In this document: positions 24,449 to 32,759 of the stretch, piece after piece | Layout of the letters: each line of letters opens with the position of its first letter | Numbering within the stretch: position 1 is the stretch's first letter | Assembly: GCA_964563105.1 (NCBI GenBank) | Contig: CAZLXM010000001.1 | Location: 1-64,000, forward strand | Reading direction: 5' to 3' | DNA from: CAYVTV01 sp964563105 | GTDB lineage: Bacteria > Bacteroidota > Bacteroidia > Bacteroidales > GCA-2748055 | DNA length: 64,000 bases | The notes under the pieces: model-generated | Databases searched by the model: none | What the model was told of the DNA's origin: nothing | The model's input: the letters and a program-made list of their open reading frames with translations, nothing else | Position numbers and translations under genes: made by a program

Positions 24449-26137
24449 TTATTTTTCAATAAACAATTCAATATCCAGGCATCTTTTTCCATTTTTAAAA
24501 GCCGCTACAAAAGCATCTGTGTAACCGGCCCGCTGGCAGGCATGTTGTAATTGTCTTGCAGAAGCCGCGGATGAGAAATTGCCAACTGTATATCGGTATT
24601 CCCTCTTATAAAAATATTCATTAACGTCATATTTAACACCATCCAGATGTAGTAAATCAAATTTTTTTAAAGGTTTTACGGTGGAAAGGAATTGCACTTT
24701 ATATTCAATTTTATCATCAGTATTTAAGTCATTTTTAAAATCGACTTCCTTTTTTACCATAAGCTTAGTCTCTTCTAAACCCTGGTCATTTGCCTTCATT
24801 TCCATATTTTCCTTCCTGAACATTACGATATTATCAATCTCTGCCTCCTTTTCAGTTTCCTGGCTGTTATTAAGTTTTGCAAGCTTTTCAGTTTCTAATT
24901 CAGCGGCCTCTTCACTTGCTAATATGTTATCCGGTTCCGTGACCTTTTCAGCCTTCACTGTATTATCCCGGCCCTTATCTTCTTTCATTTTATCAGGCTC
25001 AACTGTATCCTTATCGCCTTCCCTGATAATCAATAATATAGAAAGGAGGGGAACATCAATCTTTTTGACATTTACGTTTTTTTCCGGTGTTCCGGAAATA
25101 AAAGCGGGGGAATGATCATCTGCCAGGGCAGCTAAGTATAACTCATCAGAAAGATGCTTAGAAAATGACTTATCATAAGATGGATCAAGATCAAGTTTCA
25201 TTAATTGAACAGAATGAACCGGCTTATACTTTTTTATGGAAAAGAAGGCTGTATGGCCATTCTTTTTTTCCATGGTAAAAGCAAATTCATCATTTGCAGA
25301 ATTTATCCTGCTTCCCGGATTTAGGGCATGTTCCCATGAATTGCCATCATAATGGCACATAAATATGTCATAACCCCCATAGCCATTATGACCATTGGAG
25401 GAAAAGAATAAATTGCCCTTATCGTCAAGAAAGGGAAAAACTTCATTTTCTTTCGTATTTATATGTTTGCCTGCATTTGATGGTTCTGTCCATGAACCAT
25501 TCAGATAATGGCTGATAAACAGGTCCATTCCTCCCTCAGAATTTTCCCTGTCTGATGAAAAAATCATCATTAAGCCATCATCAGATAAAGCAGGATGCAT
25601 ATAGCTGTTTGAGTCACGGCAAAATTCTAAAGGTTCGTTTGCTGTTTCCCAATAAGCTTTCTTCTTCTTTTCTTTGTATTCTGCCCTGTATATCTTCTCT
25701 TTTCCATATTTTTCCGAGTATTTTGTAAAATACATGATATTAAAATCCCCGGAAAAAGTAACAGCTTCACATGGATAGTTAAACGTTTCTGCCGGAGCAA
25801 AAATTTTATGCCTTTTTTTGAGAGTATCATTAATTGCTCTGTAGTATGCTTCAACTTTTCCAAAAGAAATATGGCCGGGGACCATTTTTCTTTCATATTT
25901 TGAGGAAGAAAGAAACAGGATTCCGTCCCGGTAAAACTGGACACCTGTAGAAGGCGGAAGAATTAATATATCACTTGTGTCAATACGGATAGTGAATTGA
26001 CTGTCAGTACTGTCATTGTCTGATGGCGGATCATGGGAGTAAATGGTCTTCCCGGCAATACGGCTATTGCATGATACTGACCATAACAGGCTTATAACTG
26101 TTAAAAGGGTGAATATTTGATATTTATTTACTGACAT
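24449..26137 (-). CDS. PD40 beta-propeller lipoprotein with C-terminal SPOR-like domain
   Basis: ATG at 26137 (562 residues) gives a clean lipoprotein signal with Trp-Ser-Val-Ser-Cys near residue 23; a TTG five codons upstream is the alternative. The N-terminal half holds WD40-like PD40 repeats (Ser-Asp-Asp-Gly...Phe-Ser-Ser-Asp-Arg, Asp-Asp-Lys-Gly-Asn-Leu-Phe-Phe-Ser-Ser-Asn-Gly). A Glu/Lys-rich low-complexity linker spans about 365-465, and the last 75 residues look like a SPOR peptidoglycan-binding domain. PorE-like proteins of the type IX secretion/gliding group combine PD40 with OmpA-type domains; here SPOR takes the place of OmpA. It follows the PorP/SprF gene directly, so the two are probably a complex between outer membrane and cell wall. 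Confidence 0.75.
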   Translation of the reverse strand: MSVNKYQIFTLLTVISLLWSVSCNSRIAGKTIYSHDPPSDNDSTDSQFTIRIDTSDILILPPSTGVQFYRDGILFLSSSKYERKMVPGHISFGKVEAYYRAINDTLKKRHKIFAPAETFNYPCEAVTFSGDFNIMYFTKYSEKYGKEKIYRAEYKEKKKKAYWETANEPLEFCRDSNSYMHPALSDDGLMMIFSSDRENSEGGMDLFISHYLNGSWTEPSNAGKHINTKENEVFPFLDDKGNLFFSSNGHNGYGGYDIFMCHYDGNSWEHALNPGSRINSANDEFAFTMEKKNGHTAFFSIKKYKPVHSVQLMKLDLDPSYDKSFSKHLSDELYLAALADDHSPAFISGTPEKNVNVKKIDVPLLSILLIIREGDKDTVEPDKMKEDKGRDNTVKAEKVTEPDNILASEEAAELETEKLAKLNNSQETEKEAEIDNIVMFRKENMEMKANDQGLEETKLMVKKEVDFKNDLNTDDKIEYKVQFLSTVKPLKKFDLLHLDGVKYDVNEYFYKREYRYTVGNFSSAASARQLQHACQRAGYTDAFVAAFKNGKRCLDIELFIEK

Positions 26138-26154
26138 GATCCTTTCGCTCAAAT

Positions 26155-27114
26155 TTACCAGCGACTATGTTCAACTGCTCTCTTTTTAGGCCTTCCCAGC
26201 TTGATCCCTGCAGCAAGCTCAATTGTCGGCTCTTTTTTATAATAAGCTGATTTTTTAGGAAGATCAAAATATGCACTTAAAAATAAAGCGGGATATCTAT
26301 ATTCGAAAAAAAAAGAAAATTTGCTTTGATCCTTTTCATAATAACCCAGGCAAAAATCTTTCAGATAGAGTTTTAATATTGGATGAATTTTCTCTTCAAT
26401 ATTTTGTATACTTAAATCATGAGTATGCATAATTATACCAGGCTCAAAAACTATATTCCATGATCTGCTGAATAATAACTTTATACCTGAATTTGCAAAA
26501 TATTGTAATCCTCTGGGATGGATTTCCAAACCGGTACTATCACTTTCTATTTTTGTTCCCTTAAAATTAATAACAGAAAAACCTCCGTGGAATATTGCAG
26601 AATAAAAATATACTCCAAGGTCGAAATCAAAATGTTTGTCATCTGTGAGGGGCTCCATGAAAATGCTGTCTTCTGAGATTGGAAAATCACCTTTGAAAAA
26701 GAAGGTTTTAGCAGCAGCTCCAAACGATAAAAAGCTAAGTTGCCTTTTGTTTAAAGGTATGTGACAGGATAATGCCGCATTTCCACTTATACTTCTGAAA
26801 CTATCCAATTGTGAGTGATAAAGTGAAAGTCCTGAGCCCCAATTCCTGAATTCTTTATTCTCATCAGAAAAGGAATAAACTGGCAGATTTTTTGCAAATC
26901 TTGTATCGGCACTTATCAGTTGGGCCGAAGCGTTTTTATAAATTGCTGAGATTAAGTTAATACCTGAGTGGTCCTTAGCTCCGGCAACAGCCGGATTAAA
27001 TGTAAAAGGACTAAAAAAAGGAGTGGAAACAGGCTGTAAAGACGGGAACTGCCCAACTGTATAAAGCGGTAAAACCAACAATACCCAAAACAACGATATC
27101 CTCAGAAAAAACAT
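26155..27114 (-). CDS. PorP/SprF-family outer-membrane protein
   Basis: The 319 residues have a Sec signal peptide (about 1-21, ending Val-Gly-Gln) and the family N-terminal signature Ser-Pro-Phe-Thr-Phe-Asn-Pro-Ala-Val-Ala-Gly. Alternating amphipathic strands follow, ending in aromatic-rich C-terminal strands as in an outer-membrane beta barrel. PorP/SprF proteins anchor type IX secretion or gliding adhesins at the surface and usually sit beside PD40/OmpA proteins. This one precedes a PD40-SPOR lipoprotein gene by 17 bases. It is not the core porP-K-L-M-N operon, since PorK/L/M/N are absent. The promoter side (27115-27137) is cut by an assembly gap. Confidence 0.78.
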   Translation of the reverse strand: MFFLRISLFWVLLVLPLYTVGQFPSLQPVSTPFFSPFTFNPAVAGAKDHSGINLISAIYKNASAQLISADTRFAKNLPVYSFSDENKEFRNWGSGLSLYHSQLDSFRSISGNAALSCHIPLNKRQLSFLSFGAAAKTFFFKGDFPISEDSIFMEPLTDDKHFDFDLGVYFYSAIFHGGFSVINFKGTKIESDSTGLEIHPRGLQYFANSGIKLLFSRSWNIVFEPGIIMHTHDLSIQNIEEKIHPILKLYLKDFCLGYYEKDQSKFSFFFEYRYPALFLSAYFDLPKKSAYYKKEPTIELAAGIKLGRPKKRAVEHSRW

Positions 27115-27127
27115 ATTTTTCCCTCTG

Positions 27128-27137
27128 NNNNNNNNNN
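27128..27137. other. Assembly gap (10 N)
   Basis: Ten Ns of likely arbitrary length, 14 bases upstream of the PorP/SprF gene start. The true distance to the next contig is unknown. Confidence 0.98.
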
Positions 27138-27473
27138 CTGAAATGATTTATTTACTTTATGAATAATTTTATTTATAGTTGTATTTCTATAAGTGAAACA
27201 GAGTTTGTTTATAATTTCTCTTTTTAGAATAATAATACGGTTTAACACTTAAAAGGTTCTTTGTTATATCAGCAAAAATTCAATTATTCCGGATATTTTT
27301 TTCGCTCCTGTTAATTCCTGTTATAATCTATCTTCAAAAATACATGACTGGTCCATATAAATTGTATGCCATGCAAAATTAGTCAATATTTTAAATAAAT
27401 TAATCCGGAGGTTATGCTCAAATGACCCGCTTCAACACTTTTTAATATTAATATTCCGGCATTTCTTTGATTA

Positions 27474-27503
27474 TTTGAAATTCCGCTTAAAATATTACCT
27501 TTA
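27474..27503 (+). promoter_or_regulatory. Bacteroidota-type promoter for the PAP2 gene
   Basis: TTTG at 27474-27477 and TACCTTTA at 27496-27503 are separated by 18 bases. This matches the TTTG / TAnnTTTG housekeeping sigma consensus except for the final base. The PAP2 ATG follows at 27527, giving a short leader. Confidence 0.45.
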
Positions 27504-27526
27504 AACTCCCTTTTAAAAAAAATCGG

Positions 27527-28192
27527 ATGCAAAAGATTTACAAAGAAAACATATTTCTTTTTTCTGCTTTTTTAATTATTTTTTTAAGCGCTTCAATATT
27601 CTCGCTGATATATGGAAGAAGTGGCACTCACATATTTATAAATCAATTTCATACTCCCTTCCTGGATGATTTTATGAGAGTTGTAACCTGGTTTGGAGAT
27701 GGAATGATTTTAGCTTTAACAGCTTTAATTTTGCTTTTTGTCAGAATCCGTTATGGATTGGTATTTTTGAGTTCATTCCTGCTTTCTTCTTTTCTGGTAC
27801 AGCTTTTAAAACATACTATTTTTTCGGGTATGCCCCGGCCTTTAAAATTTTTTGAAGGATCAGATTTTGATCTGCATATTATAAACGGCATGAAATATCA
27901 TTATATTAATAGTTTCCCTTCCGGGCATGCTGCCACCGCTTTTTCCCTCTTTTTTGGCTTTGCTTTGCTTGTGAAAAACCGCTTATTAAAATTTTTCTTT
28001 CTAATTCTTGCTTCTTTAGTTGCCTTTTCACGGGTATATCTGTCGCAGCACTTTTTAGTTGATATAATTTTTGGTGCACTTGCAGGTGTTATATGTATAG
28101 TTATTTCTTATATCTGTATTTTTAAACTGAAAAATAAACGTATTGATCAACCACTTTTCAGGATATTTAAAAAAAGACACTCCGGCCTCTGA
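27527..28192 (+). CDS. PAP2-family membrane phosphatase
   Basis: The 221 residues have about six membrane helices and the three phosphatase motifs: Lys-His-Thr-Ile-Phe-Ser-Gly-Met-Pro-Arg-Pro near 95, Phe-Pro-Ser-Gly-His near 130, and Ser-Arg-Val-Tyr-Leu-Ser-Gln-His-Phe-Leu-Val-Asp near 168-180. All catalytic residues are present. The family removes phosphate from lipid substrates such as undecaprenyl diphosphate or lipid A at the periplasmic face. Two membrane-glycosylation genes follow on the same strand, so recycling of undecaprenyl diphosphate or lipid A dephosphorylation before decoration is likely. The choice between these cannot be made from sequence. Confidence 0.85.
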   Translation: MQKIYKENIFLFSAFLIIFLSASIFSLIYGRSGTHIFINQFHTPFLDDFMRVVTWFGDGMILALTALILLFVRIRYGLVFLSSFLLSSFLVQLLKHTIFSGMPRPLKFFEGSDFDLHIINGMKYHYINSFPSGHAATAFSLFFGFALLVKNRLLKFFFLILASLVAFSRVYLSQHFLVDIIFGALAGVICIVISYICIFKLKNKRIDQPLFRIFKKRHSGL

Positions 28193-28364
28193 AAATCATC
28201 AATATCAATATTTTTCAGATTTTTAATAATATCTAATATGCTATGTATAAGTATAATAGCTTTAACCTGATGTTGATTATTGTTTATCGGGGGATTTCTA
28301 AGAGCTAAACAATTGTATATTTGCTGAAAATATTTCCCTGTCTAAACCCTAAATTTGTTTTTGA

Positions 28365-30005
28365 ATGAATTTACGACACTCTTCTTTTTTTGCTTTTGGA
28401 CTTATTTTTCTATACGGTATTTTATTCTTTGTGCCTTTTCTCGGACAAGTTCATCTTTTTGACTGGGATGAAATCAATTTTGCCGAATCAGCCCGTGAAA
28501 TGATCCTTAGCAAAGATTATTTAACAGTACAAATTAACTTTCAGCCTTTTTGGGAGAAACCGCCTCTTTTTATCTGGCTCCAGGTTCTGTCTATGAAAAT
28601 ATTTGGAATAAATGAATTTGCAGCAAGATTCCCCAATGCAATTTGCGGAATAGTCAGCCTCTGGGTTTTATTCAATACAGGAAGAAAGTTATATGATGTT
28701 AAATTCGGATTATACTGGGTTCTTGCATATGCCGGTTCATTCCTGCCCTTCTTCTATTTTAAATCCGGAATAATTGATCCCTGGTTCAATCTGTTTATTT
28801 TTATTGGTATAATCCATTTTGTTCATCATCAGACAATTTCAGAAGAAAGCTTAAGACACCTTGCCGTTTCTGCCTTCTTCATCGGCCTTGCTGTCCTAAC
28901 CAAAGGACCGGCAGCAATTATTATTTTCCTACTTTCTTTTGCTGTCTATTTCATTTTTCGCCGCTTCAAAATCAAAGCTTCTTTCAGGGATGTAAGCATC
29001 TATTTTTTTATTGTCCTGATTACCGGAGGGTCCTGGTATTTGTTAATTATTTTAAAAGGGAATTACGATTTGATAAAAGAGTTCATTTTATACCAGTTTA
29101 GACTGCTTACTACCGAGGATGCAGGACATGGCGGATTTTTTATGTATCATGTTTTTGTTTTACTTATTGGTGTTTTTCCTGCTTCTTTTGTTGCACTTCC
29201 TTCATTCAGGGACCAATTTGACGGGCCCGGGTTAAGAAAGGATTTTTTCTTATTTATGATGATCATTTTCTGGGTTGTATTGATATTATTTTCACTTGTT
29301 AACACAAAAATTGTTCATTACAGCTCTTTGTGCTATTTCCCTCTTACATATTTTGCCGCGCTTACTATTAGAAAATTTGAGAATGGGGAGAGAAGAATTC
29401 CGTTAATTCTGAAATCATTTACCGGTATAATTGGAGGGCTTTTTGGATTAGCTGTTGCCATTTTGCCATTAATAGGGAAATATCAGGATAAATTGATTGC
29501 TGTCATTTCAAAAAATGATCTTTTTGCCGCTTCAAACCTTAAAGCTGATGTCAACTGGCCCTGGGCACTTACATTTATTGGTTTAATATATATTATTGCA
29601 CTTATTTTATGTCTTTATTCCATAAATAATAATCGGCCCGGCGGATTAAAAAGACTTTTTATAATCAGCTCCATATTTATTTATGTTGTGATCACAATTG
29701 TTGTTCCGCGAATTGAAGCTGTAACCCAAAGGGCCGCTGTTGAATTTTATAAAGACATTTCCACTGAAAATGCTTATGTTACAACTTTAGGCTTTAAAAG
29801 TTATGCTCATTTGTTTTATGGAAATGTGCAGCAGGCCAATGGGTTAAAAGCGGCCCATTCTGCCGCTCTGCTTGAGAAGGACTGTGAACAGACCTGTTAC
29901 TTTGTTTTTAAAATTGACCGGAAGGAAAAATATATGAATGACTATCCATTTTTAGAAATAATATATGAGAAAAATGGTTTTGTTTTTGCCAAAAAGAAAA
30001 TATAA
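28365..30005 (+). CDS. GT39/ArnT-like integral-membrane glycosyltransferase
   Basis: The 546 residues have about 11-13 membrane helices. The first periplasmic loop holds Asp-Trp-Asp-Glu-Ile-Asn-Phe-Ala-Glu-Ser-Ala-Arg-Glu-Met, the Asp-Glu pair characteristic of the PMT_2/ArnT group, and Trp-Glu-Lys-Pro-Pro-Leu near 67. A soluble tail of about 90 residues ends the protein. Such enzymes use polyprenyl-phosphate-linked sugars and transfer them to lipid A, protein or glycan on the outer face of the inner membrane. The DPM1-like GT2 encoded 69 bases downstream would make that donor. The acceptor is unknown; lipid A is one candidate given the PAP2 gene upstream. Confidence 0.87.
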   Translation: MNLRHSSFFAFGLIFLYGILFFVPFLGQVHLFDWDEINFAESAREMILSKDYLTVQINFQPFWEKPPLFIWLQVLSMKIFGINEFAARFPNAICGIVSLWVLFNTGRKLYDVKFGLYWVLAYAGSFLPFFYFKSGIIDPWFNLFIFIGIIHFVHHQTISEESLRHLAVSAFFIGLAVLTKGPAAIIIFLLSFAVYFIFRRFKIKASFRDVSIYFFIVLITGGSWYLLIILKGNYDLIKEFILYQFRLLTTEDAGHGGFFMYHVFVLLIGVFPASFVALPSFRDQFDGPGLRKDFFLFMMIIFWVVLILFSLVNTKIVHYSSLCYFPLTYFAALTIRKFENGERRIPLILKSFTGIIGGLFGLAVAILPLIGKYQDKLIAVISKNDLFAASNLKADVNWPWALTFIGLIYIIALILCLYSINNNRPGGLKRLFIISSIFIYVVITIVVPRIEAVTQRAAVEFYKDISTENAYVTTLGFKSYAHLFYGNVQQANGLKAAHSAALLEKDCEQTCYFVFKIDRKEKYMNDYPFLEIIYEKNGFVFAKKKI

Positions 30006-30074
30006 TATTCCCTGAAAATTTATTATATACAAGGTAATATGGTGTTGTTTATTATTTTTGCCATATAATTCATC

Positions 30075-30824
30075 ATGATTGAAAATAAAAAAATTACCGT
30101 TGTCTTACCTGCTTATAATGCAGAAAAAACTCTTGAGCAAACATATCACGAGATTCCTTTTGATATTGTAGATGAAGTTATTCTGGTTGACGATAACAGT
30201 AGTGATGAAACTATTCGAATAGCTGAAAAACTTGGGATAAGACACATTATATCTCATGCTGAGAACAAGGGCTATGGAGGAAATCAAAAGTCATGCTATA
30301 ACAAAGCTTTAGAAATGCATTCAGATATTGTTGTGATGCTGCATCCTGATTACCAGTATACGCCAAGACTCATTCATTCAATGTGCTACCTTATTGCAAA
30401 TGAGGTTTATGAAGTTGTCCTCGGTTCCCGTATTCTGGGTAAAGGTGCACTGAAAGGCGGAATGCCATTATATAAGTATATAGCAAACCGCTTTTTGACT
30501 TTATTTCAAAATATATTGATGAACAAAAAACTGTCCGAATATCATACCGGATATCGTGCATTCTCAGCAAAAGCATTACGTACAGTTAATTTCATGGCAA
30601 ATTCAGACGATTTTATTTTTGATAACCAGATGATAGCCCAGCTTTTTTATGCAGGATTTGAAATTGCAGAAATTACCTGTCCTACACGTTATTTTGAAGA
30701 TGCATCCTCTATTAATTTCAGCAGAAGCTTAAAATATGGATTGGGGGTTATGGCCACTTCTCTGGCTTATTTTTTCCAAAAAACAGGAATAGGGAAGTTT
30801 AACATTTTTCAAACACTTACGTAA
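30075..30824 (+). CDS. GT2 polyprenyl-phosphate glycosyltransferase (DPM1-like)
   Basis: The 249 residues form a GT-A fold with Val-Val-Leu-Pro-Ala-Tyr-Asn-Ala near residue 9, Val-Asp-Asp-Asn-Ser-Ser-Asp near 40 and a His-Pro-Asp-Tyr-Gln segment near 94, corresponding to the DxD position of dolichyl-phosphate mannose synthases. No membrane helix is obvious, as in soluble single-domain DPM1 types. It would transfer a sugar from a nucleotide donor to undecaprenyl phosphate, supplying the GT39-type enzyme upstream. The nucleotide donor may come from the kinase and uridylyltransferase genes that follow 34 bases later. That link is inferred from gene order. Confidence 0.88.
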   Translation: MIENKKITVVLPAYNAEKTLEQTYHEIPFDIVDEVILVDDNSSDETIRIAEKLGIRHIISHAENKGYGGNQKSCYNKALEMHSDIVVMLHPDYQYTPRLIHSMCYLIANEVYEVVLGSRILGKGALKGGMPLYKYIANRFLTLFQNILMNKKLSEYHTGYRAFSAKALRTVNFMANSDDFIFDNQMIAQLFYAGFEIAEITCPTRYFEDASSINFSRSLKYGLGVMATSLAYFFQKTGIGKFNIFQTLT

Positions 30825-30858
30825 TATAGATTATTTATTAAACTTAATACTTTATATT

Positions 30859-31869
30859 TTGATAATAAAAACCAGGTCATACCCGCGTGCCGCATTAATC
30901 GGCAATCCTTCCGACGGATACTTTGGAAAAACGATTGCATTTGTTTTTAGTAACTTTTATGCTGAAGTAACATTATTTGAATCTCCGGAGCTGGAAATAA
31001 TACCTGCCCAATATGATTCCAATATATTTATGAGTATGAAGGCGCTTACAAAAGATGTCAAATTATATGGATATTACGGAGGGATCAGATTATTAAAAGC
31101 TGCTGTTAAAAAATTTTATGAATATTGTGAAAATAATGATCACTCATTACCGGACAAAAATTTCACAATAAGATATAAATCTGATATACCTTTTAGATTG
31201 GGCCTCGCAGGTTCCAGCGCTATTATTACTGCATGCATCAAAGCATTGATGCAATTTTTTAAGATAGAAATCCCGAGGCCGGAAATGGCCAATCTGGTAC
31301 TGTCGGTTGAGGTCGAAGAATTAAAGATTTCAGCAGGTTTACAGGACAGAGTTGTTCAGGCTTATGAATCGCCGGTTTATATGGATTTTAATGAAGCATT
31401 GATGAAAAAGCAGGGCTATGGGAGATATGAAGTTATCGACAGAAATTTATTCCCTCCTTTATATATTGCTTATAGCTGCGACCTGTCAGAAGGTTCTGAA
31501 GTGGTACATGATAACTTCAGGGAGAGATATAATTTCCGGGATGCTAATGTTTTAGAAGCAATTTCTAAATGGGGCTCAATTACCGAAAAAGTTTGGAAAT
31601 ATTTATTATCAGGCGAAAAAGATAAAATCGGGCCACTGATGAATGAAAATTTCGATATCAGGAAGGAAGTAATGAAAATCAGTCAAAGAAATTTGCTTAT
31701 GGTCCAAACTGCCAGGTCCACTGGTGCCAGTGCTAAATTTACCGGTTCGGGCGGCGCAGTTATTGGTACATATGATAATGAGGTAATGTACAATGAACTT
31801 AAAAAAGCCCTCTCAGCTATTGATGTGAAAATTTTTAAACCCGATTTAGTCTGTAATAAAGAAATATAA
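30859..31869 (+). CDS. GHMP kinase resembling glucuronokinase
   Basis: This 336-residue GHMP kinase has the ATP-binding motif Gly-Leu-Ala-Gly-Ser-Ser-Ala near 115 and the C-terminal Lys-Phe-Thr-Gly-Ser-Gly-Gly-Ala motif near 300. From memory it lines up along most of its length with plant glucuronokinase: Arg-Ser-Tyr-Pro-Arg...Gly-Asn-Pro-Ser-Asp-Gly-Tyr-Phe-Gly-Lys-Thr at the N terminus, Tyr-Tyr-Gly-Gly-Ile-Arg-Leu-Leu near 75, Gly-Leu-Gln-Asp-Arg-Val near 157 and Met-Asn-Glu-Asn-Phe-Asp-Ile-Arg near 260. It would make glucuronate 1-phosphate (or a related sugar 1-phosphate). GalU is encoded 8 bases later and would finish a salvage route to UDP-GlcA. Start is TTG at 30859; no ATG precedes the conserved N-terminal motif. 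Confidence 0.8.
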   Translation: MIIKTRSYPRAALIGNPSDGYFGKTIAFVFSNFYAEVTLFESPELEIIPAQYDSNIFMSMKALTKDVKLYGYYGGIRLLKAAVKKFYEYCENNDHSLPDKNFTIRYKSDIPFRLGLAGSSAIITACIKALMQFFKIEIPRPEMANLVLSVEVEELKISAGLQDRVVQAYESPVYMDFNEALMKKQGYGRYEVIDRNLFPPLYIAYSCDLSEGSEVVHDNFRERYNFRDANVLEAISKWGSITEKVWKYLLSGEKDKIGPLMNENFDIRKEVMKISQRNLLMVQTARSTGASAKFTGSGGAVIGTYDNEVMYNELKKALSAIDVKIFKPDLVCNKEI

Positions 31870-31877
31870 GATTTAAA

Positions 31878-32753
31878 ATGATTAAGAAAGCAGTTATTCC
31901 GGCAGCAGGATTCGGGACAAGATTCCTGCCAGCCACCAAATCCCAGCCAAAAGAAATGTTACCTGTTGTGGATAAACCTACAATTCAGTATGTGGTTGAA
32001 GAAGCTGTGGCATCAGGAATTACCGATATTCTTATGATAATTGGAAAAGGGAAAAGAGCTATTGAGGAACATTTTGACAGAAGCTTTGAGCTTGAATTTT
32101 TACTTTCAGGAAAAGATAAACATGAAGAATTAAAAATTATAAAAGGAATTACCGAAATAGCTGATATCACCTTTGTATGGCAAAAAGAATCAAACGGTCT
32201 CGGAGATGCTGTCCGGTATGCAAAAAATCATGTAAATAATGAGCCTTTTGCAATACTATTAGGTGATACGATCATGGAACCTGCATCCGAAGTACCGGTT
32301 ACACGCCAGCTTATAAATGTATATAATAAGTTTAAAGGTTCAGTAGTTGCTTTGCAGGAAGTCCGTTCTGATGCAGTTTCCAAATATGGGATTATTGGTG
32401 GTCAGGTTATTAATGACAGCCTTTATCATGTAAATACTTTTGTTGAAAAACCAGCACCTTCACAGGCACCATCAAATCTTGCTATTGCATCCAGATATAT
32501 CTTTACCCCCGAAATTTTTGAGTATTTGCAAAAAATAAAGCCCGGTAAAGATAATGAAATACAGTTAACAGACGCAATGCAACTAATGGTGAAAGAACAT
32601 GCGATGTACGGGCTCAAATTCGAAGGGAAACGTCATGATATTGGAAATAAGCTCGATTTTCTCAAAACAAACGTTATTTATGGCCTGAAAAGAAGTGACT
32701 TCGGAGAAGAATTCAGACAATGGTTACAGGAGATAACAGGAAAAAATTCTTAA
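31878..32753 (+). CDS. galU: UTP-glucose-1-phosphate uridylyltransferase (GalU)
   Basis: The 291 residues begin with the GalU signature Val-Ile-Pro-Ala-Ala-Gly-Phe-Gly-Thr-Arg-Phe-Leu-Pro-Ala-Thr-Lys and keep Pro-Lys-Glu-Met-Leu-Pro, the Leu-Gly-Asp metal site near 130 and Val-Glu-Lys-Pro near 190. It makes UDP-glucose from glucose 1-phosphate and UTP. It is 8 bases after the glucuronokinase-like gene, so it may also accept glucuronate 1-phosphate here, a relaxed specificity known for UDP-sugar pyrophosphorylases but unproven for this protein. It converges on the ceramidase-family gene with only 6 bases between stop codons and no visible terminator. Confidence 0.93.
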   Translation: MIKKAVIPAAGFGTRFLPATKSQPKEMLPVVDKPTIQYVVEEAVASGITDILMIIGKGKRAIEEHFDRSFELEFLLSGKDKHEELKIIKGITEIADITFVWQKESNGLGDAVRYAKNHVNNEPFAILLGDTIMEPASEVPVTRQLINVYNKFKGSVVALQEVRSDAVSKYGIIGGQVINDSLYHVNTFVEKPAPSQAPSNLAIASRYIFTPEIFEYLQKIKPGKDNEIQLTDAMQLMVKEHAMYGLKFEGKRHDIGNKLDFLKTNVIYGLKRSDFGEEFRQWLQEITGKNS

Positions 32754-32759
32754 AAATTA

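Larger units (their letters stand above)
27115..27526. other. Divergent intergenic region with assembly gap
   Basis: The 412 bases between the PorP/SprF gene (-) and the PAP2 gene (+) must hold both promoters. The part next to the PorP gene is interrupted by ten Ns (27128-27137), so the leader on that side is unreliable. A good + strand promoter match lies at 27474-27503. No ORF or RNA gene was seen. Confidence 0.6.

Noticed and set aside
24681..25115. A 144-codon + strand ORF
   Set aside because: It is the antisense of the Glu/Lys-rich linker of the PD40 lipoprotein, giving an artificial Ser/Phe-rich peptide with no family resemblance.
24449..26137. OmpA-domain protein of the type IX system
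   Set aside because: No OmpA peptidoglycan-binding motif was found at the C terminus; it fits SPOR better.
28350..28357. Promoter of the GT39 gene
   Set aside because: TAAATTTG matches the -7 consensus, but the nearest TTTG is 26 bases away and the ATG would be almost at the transcription start.
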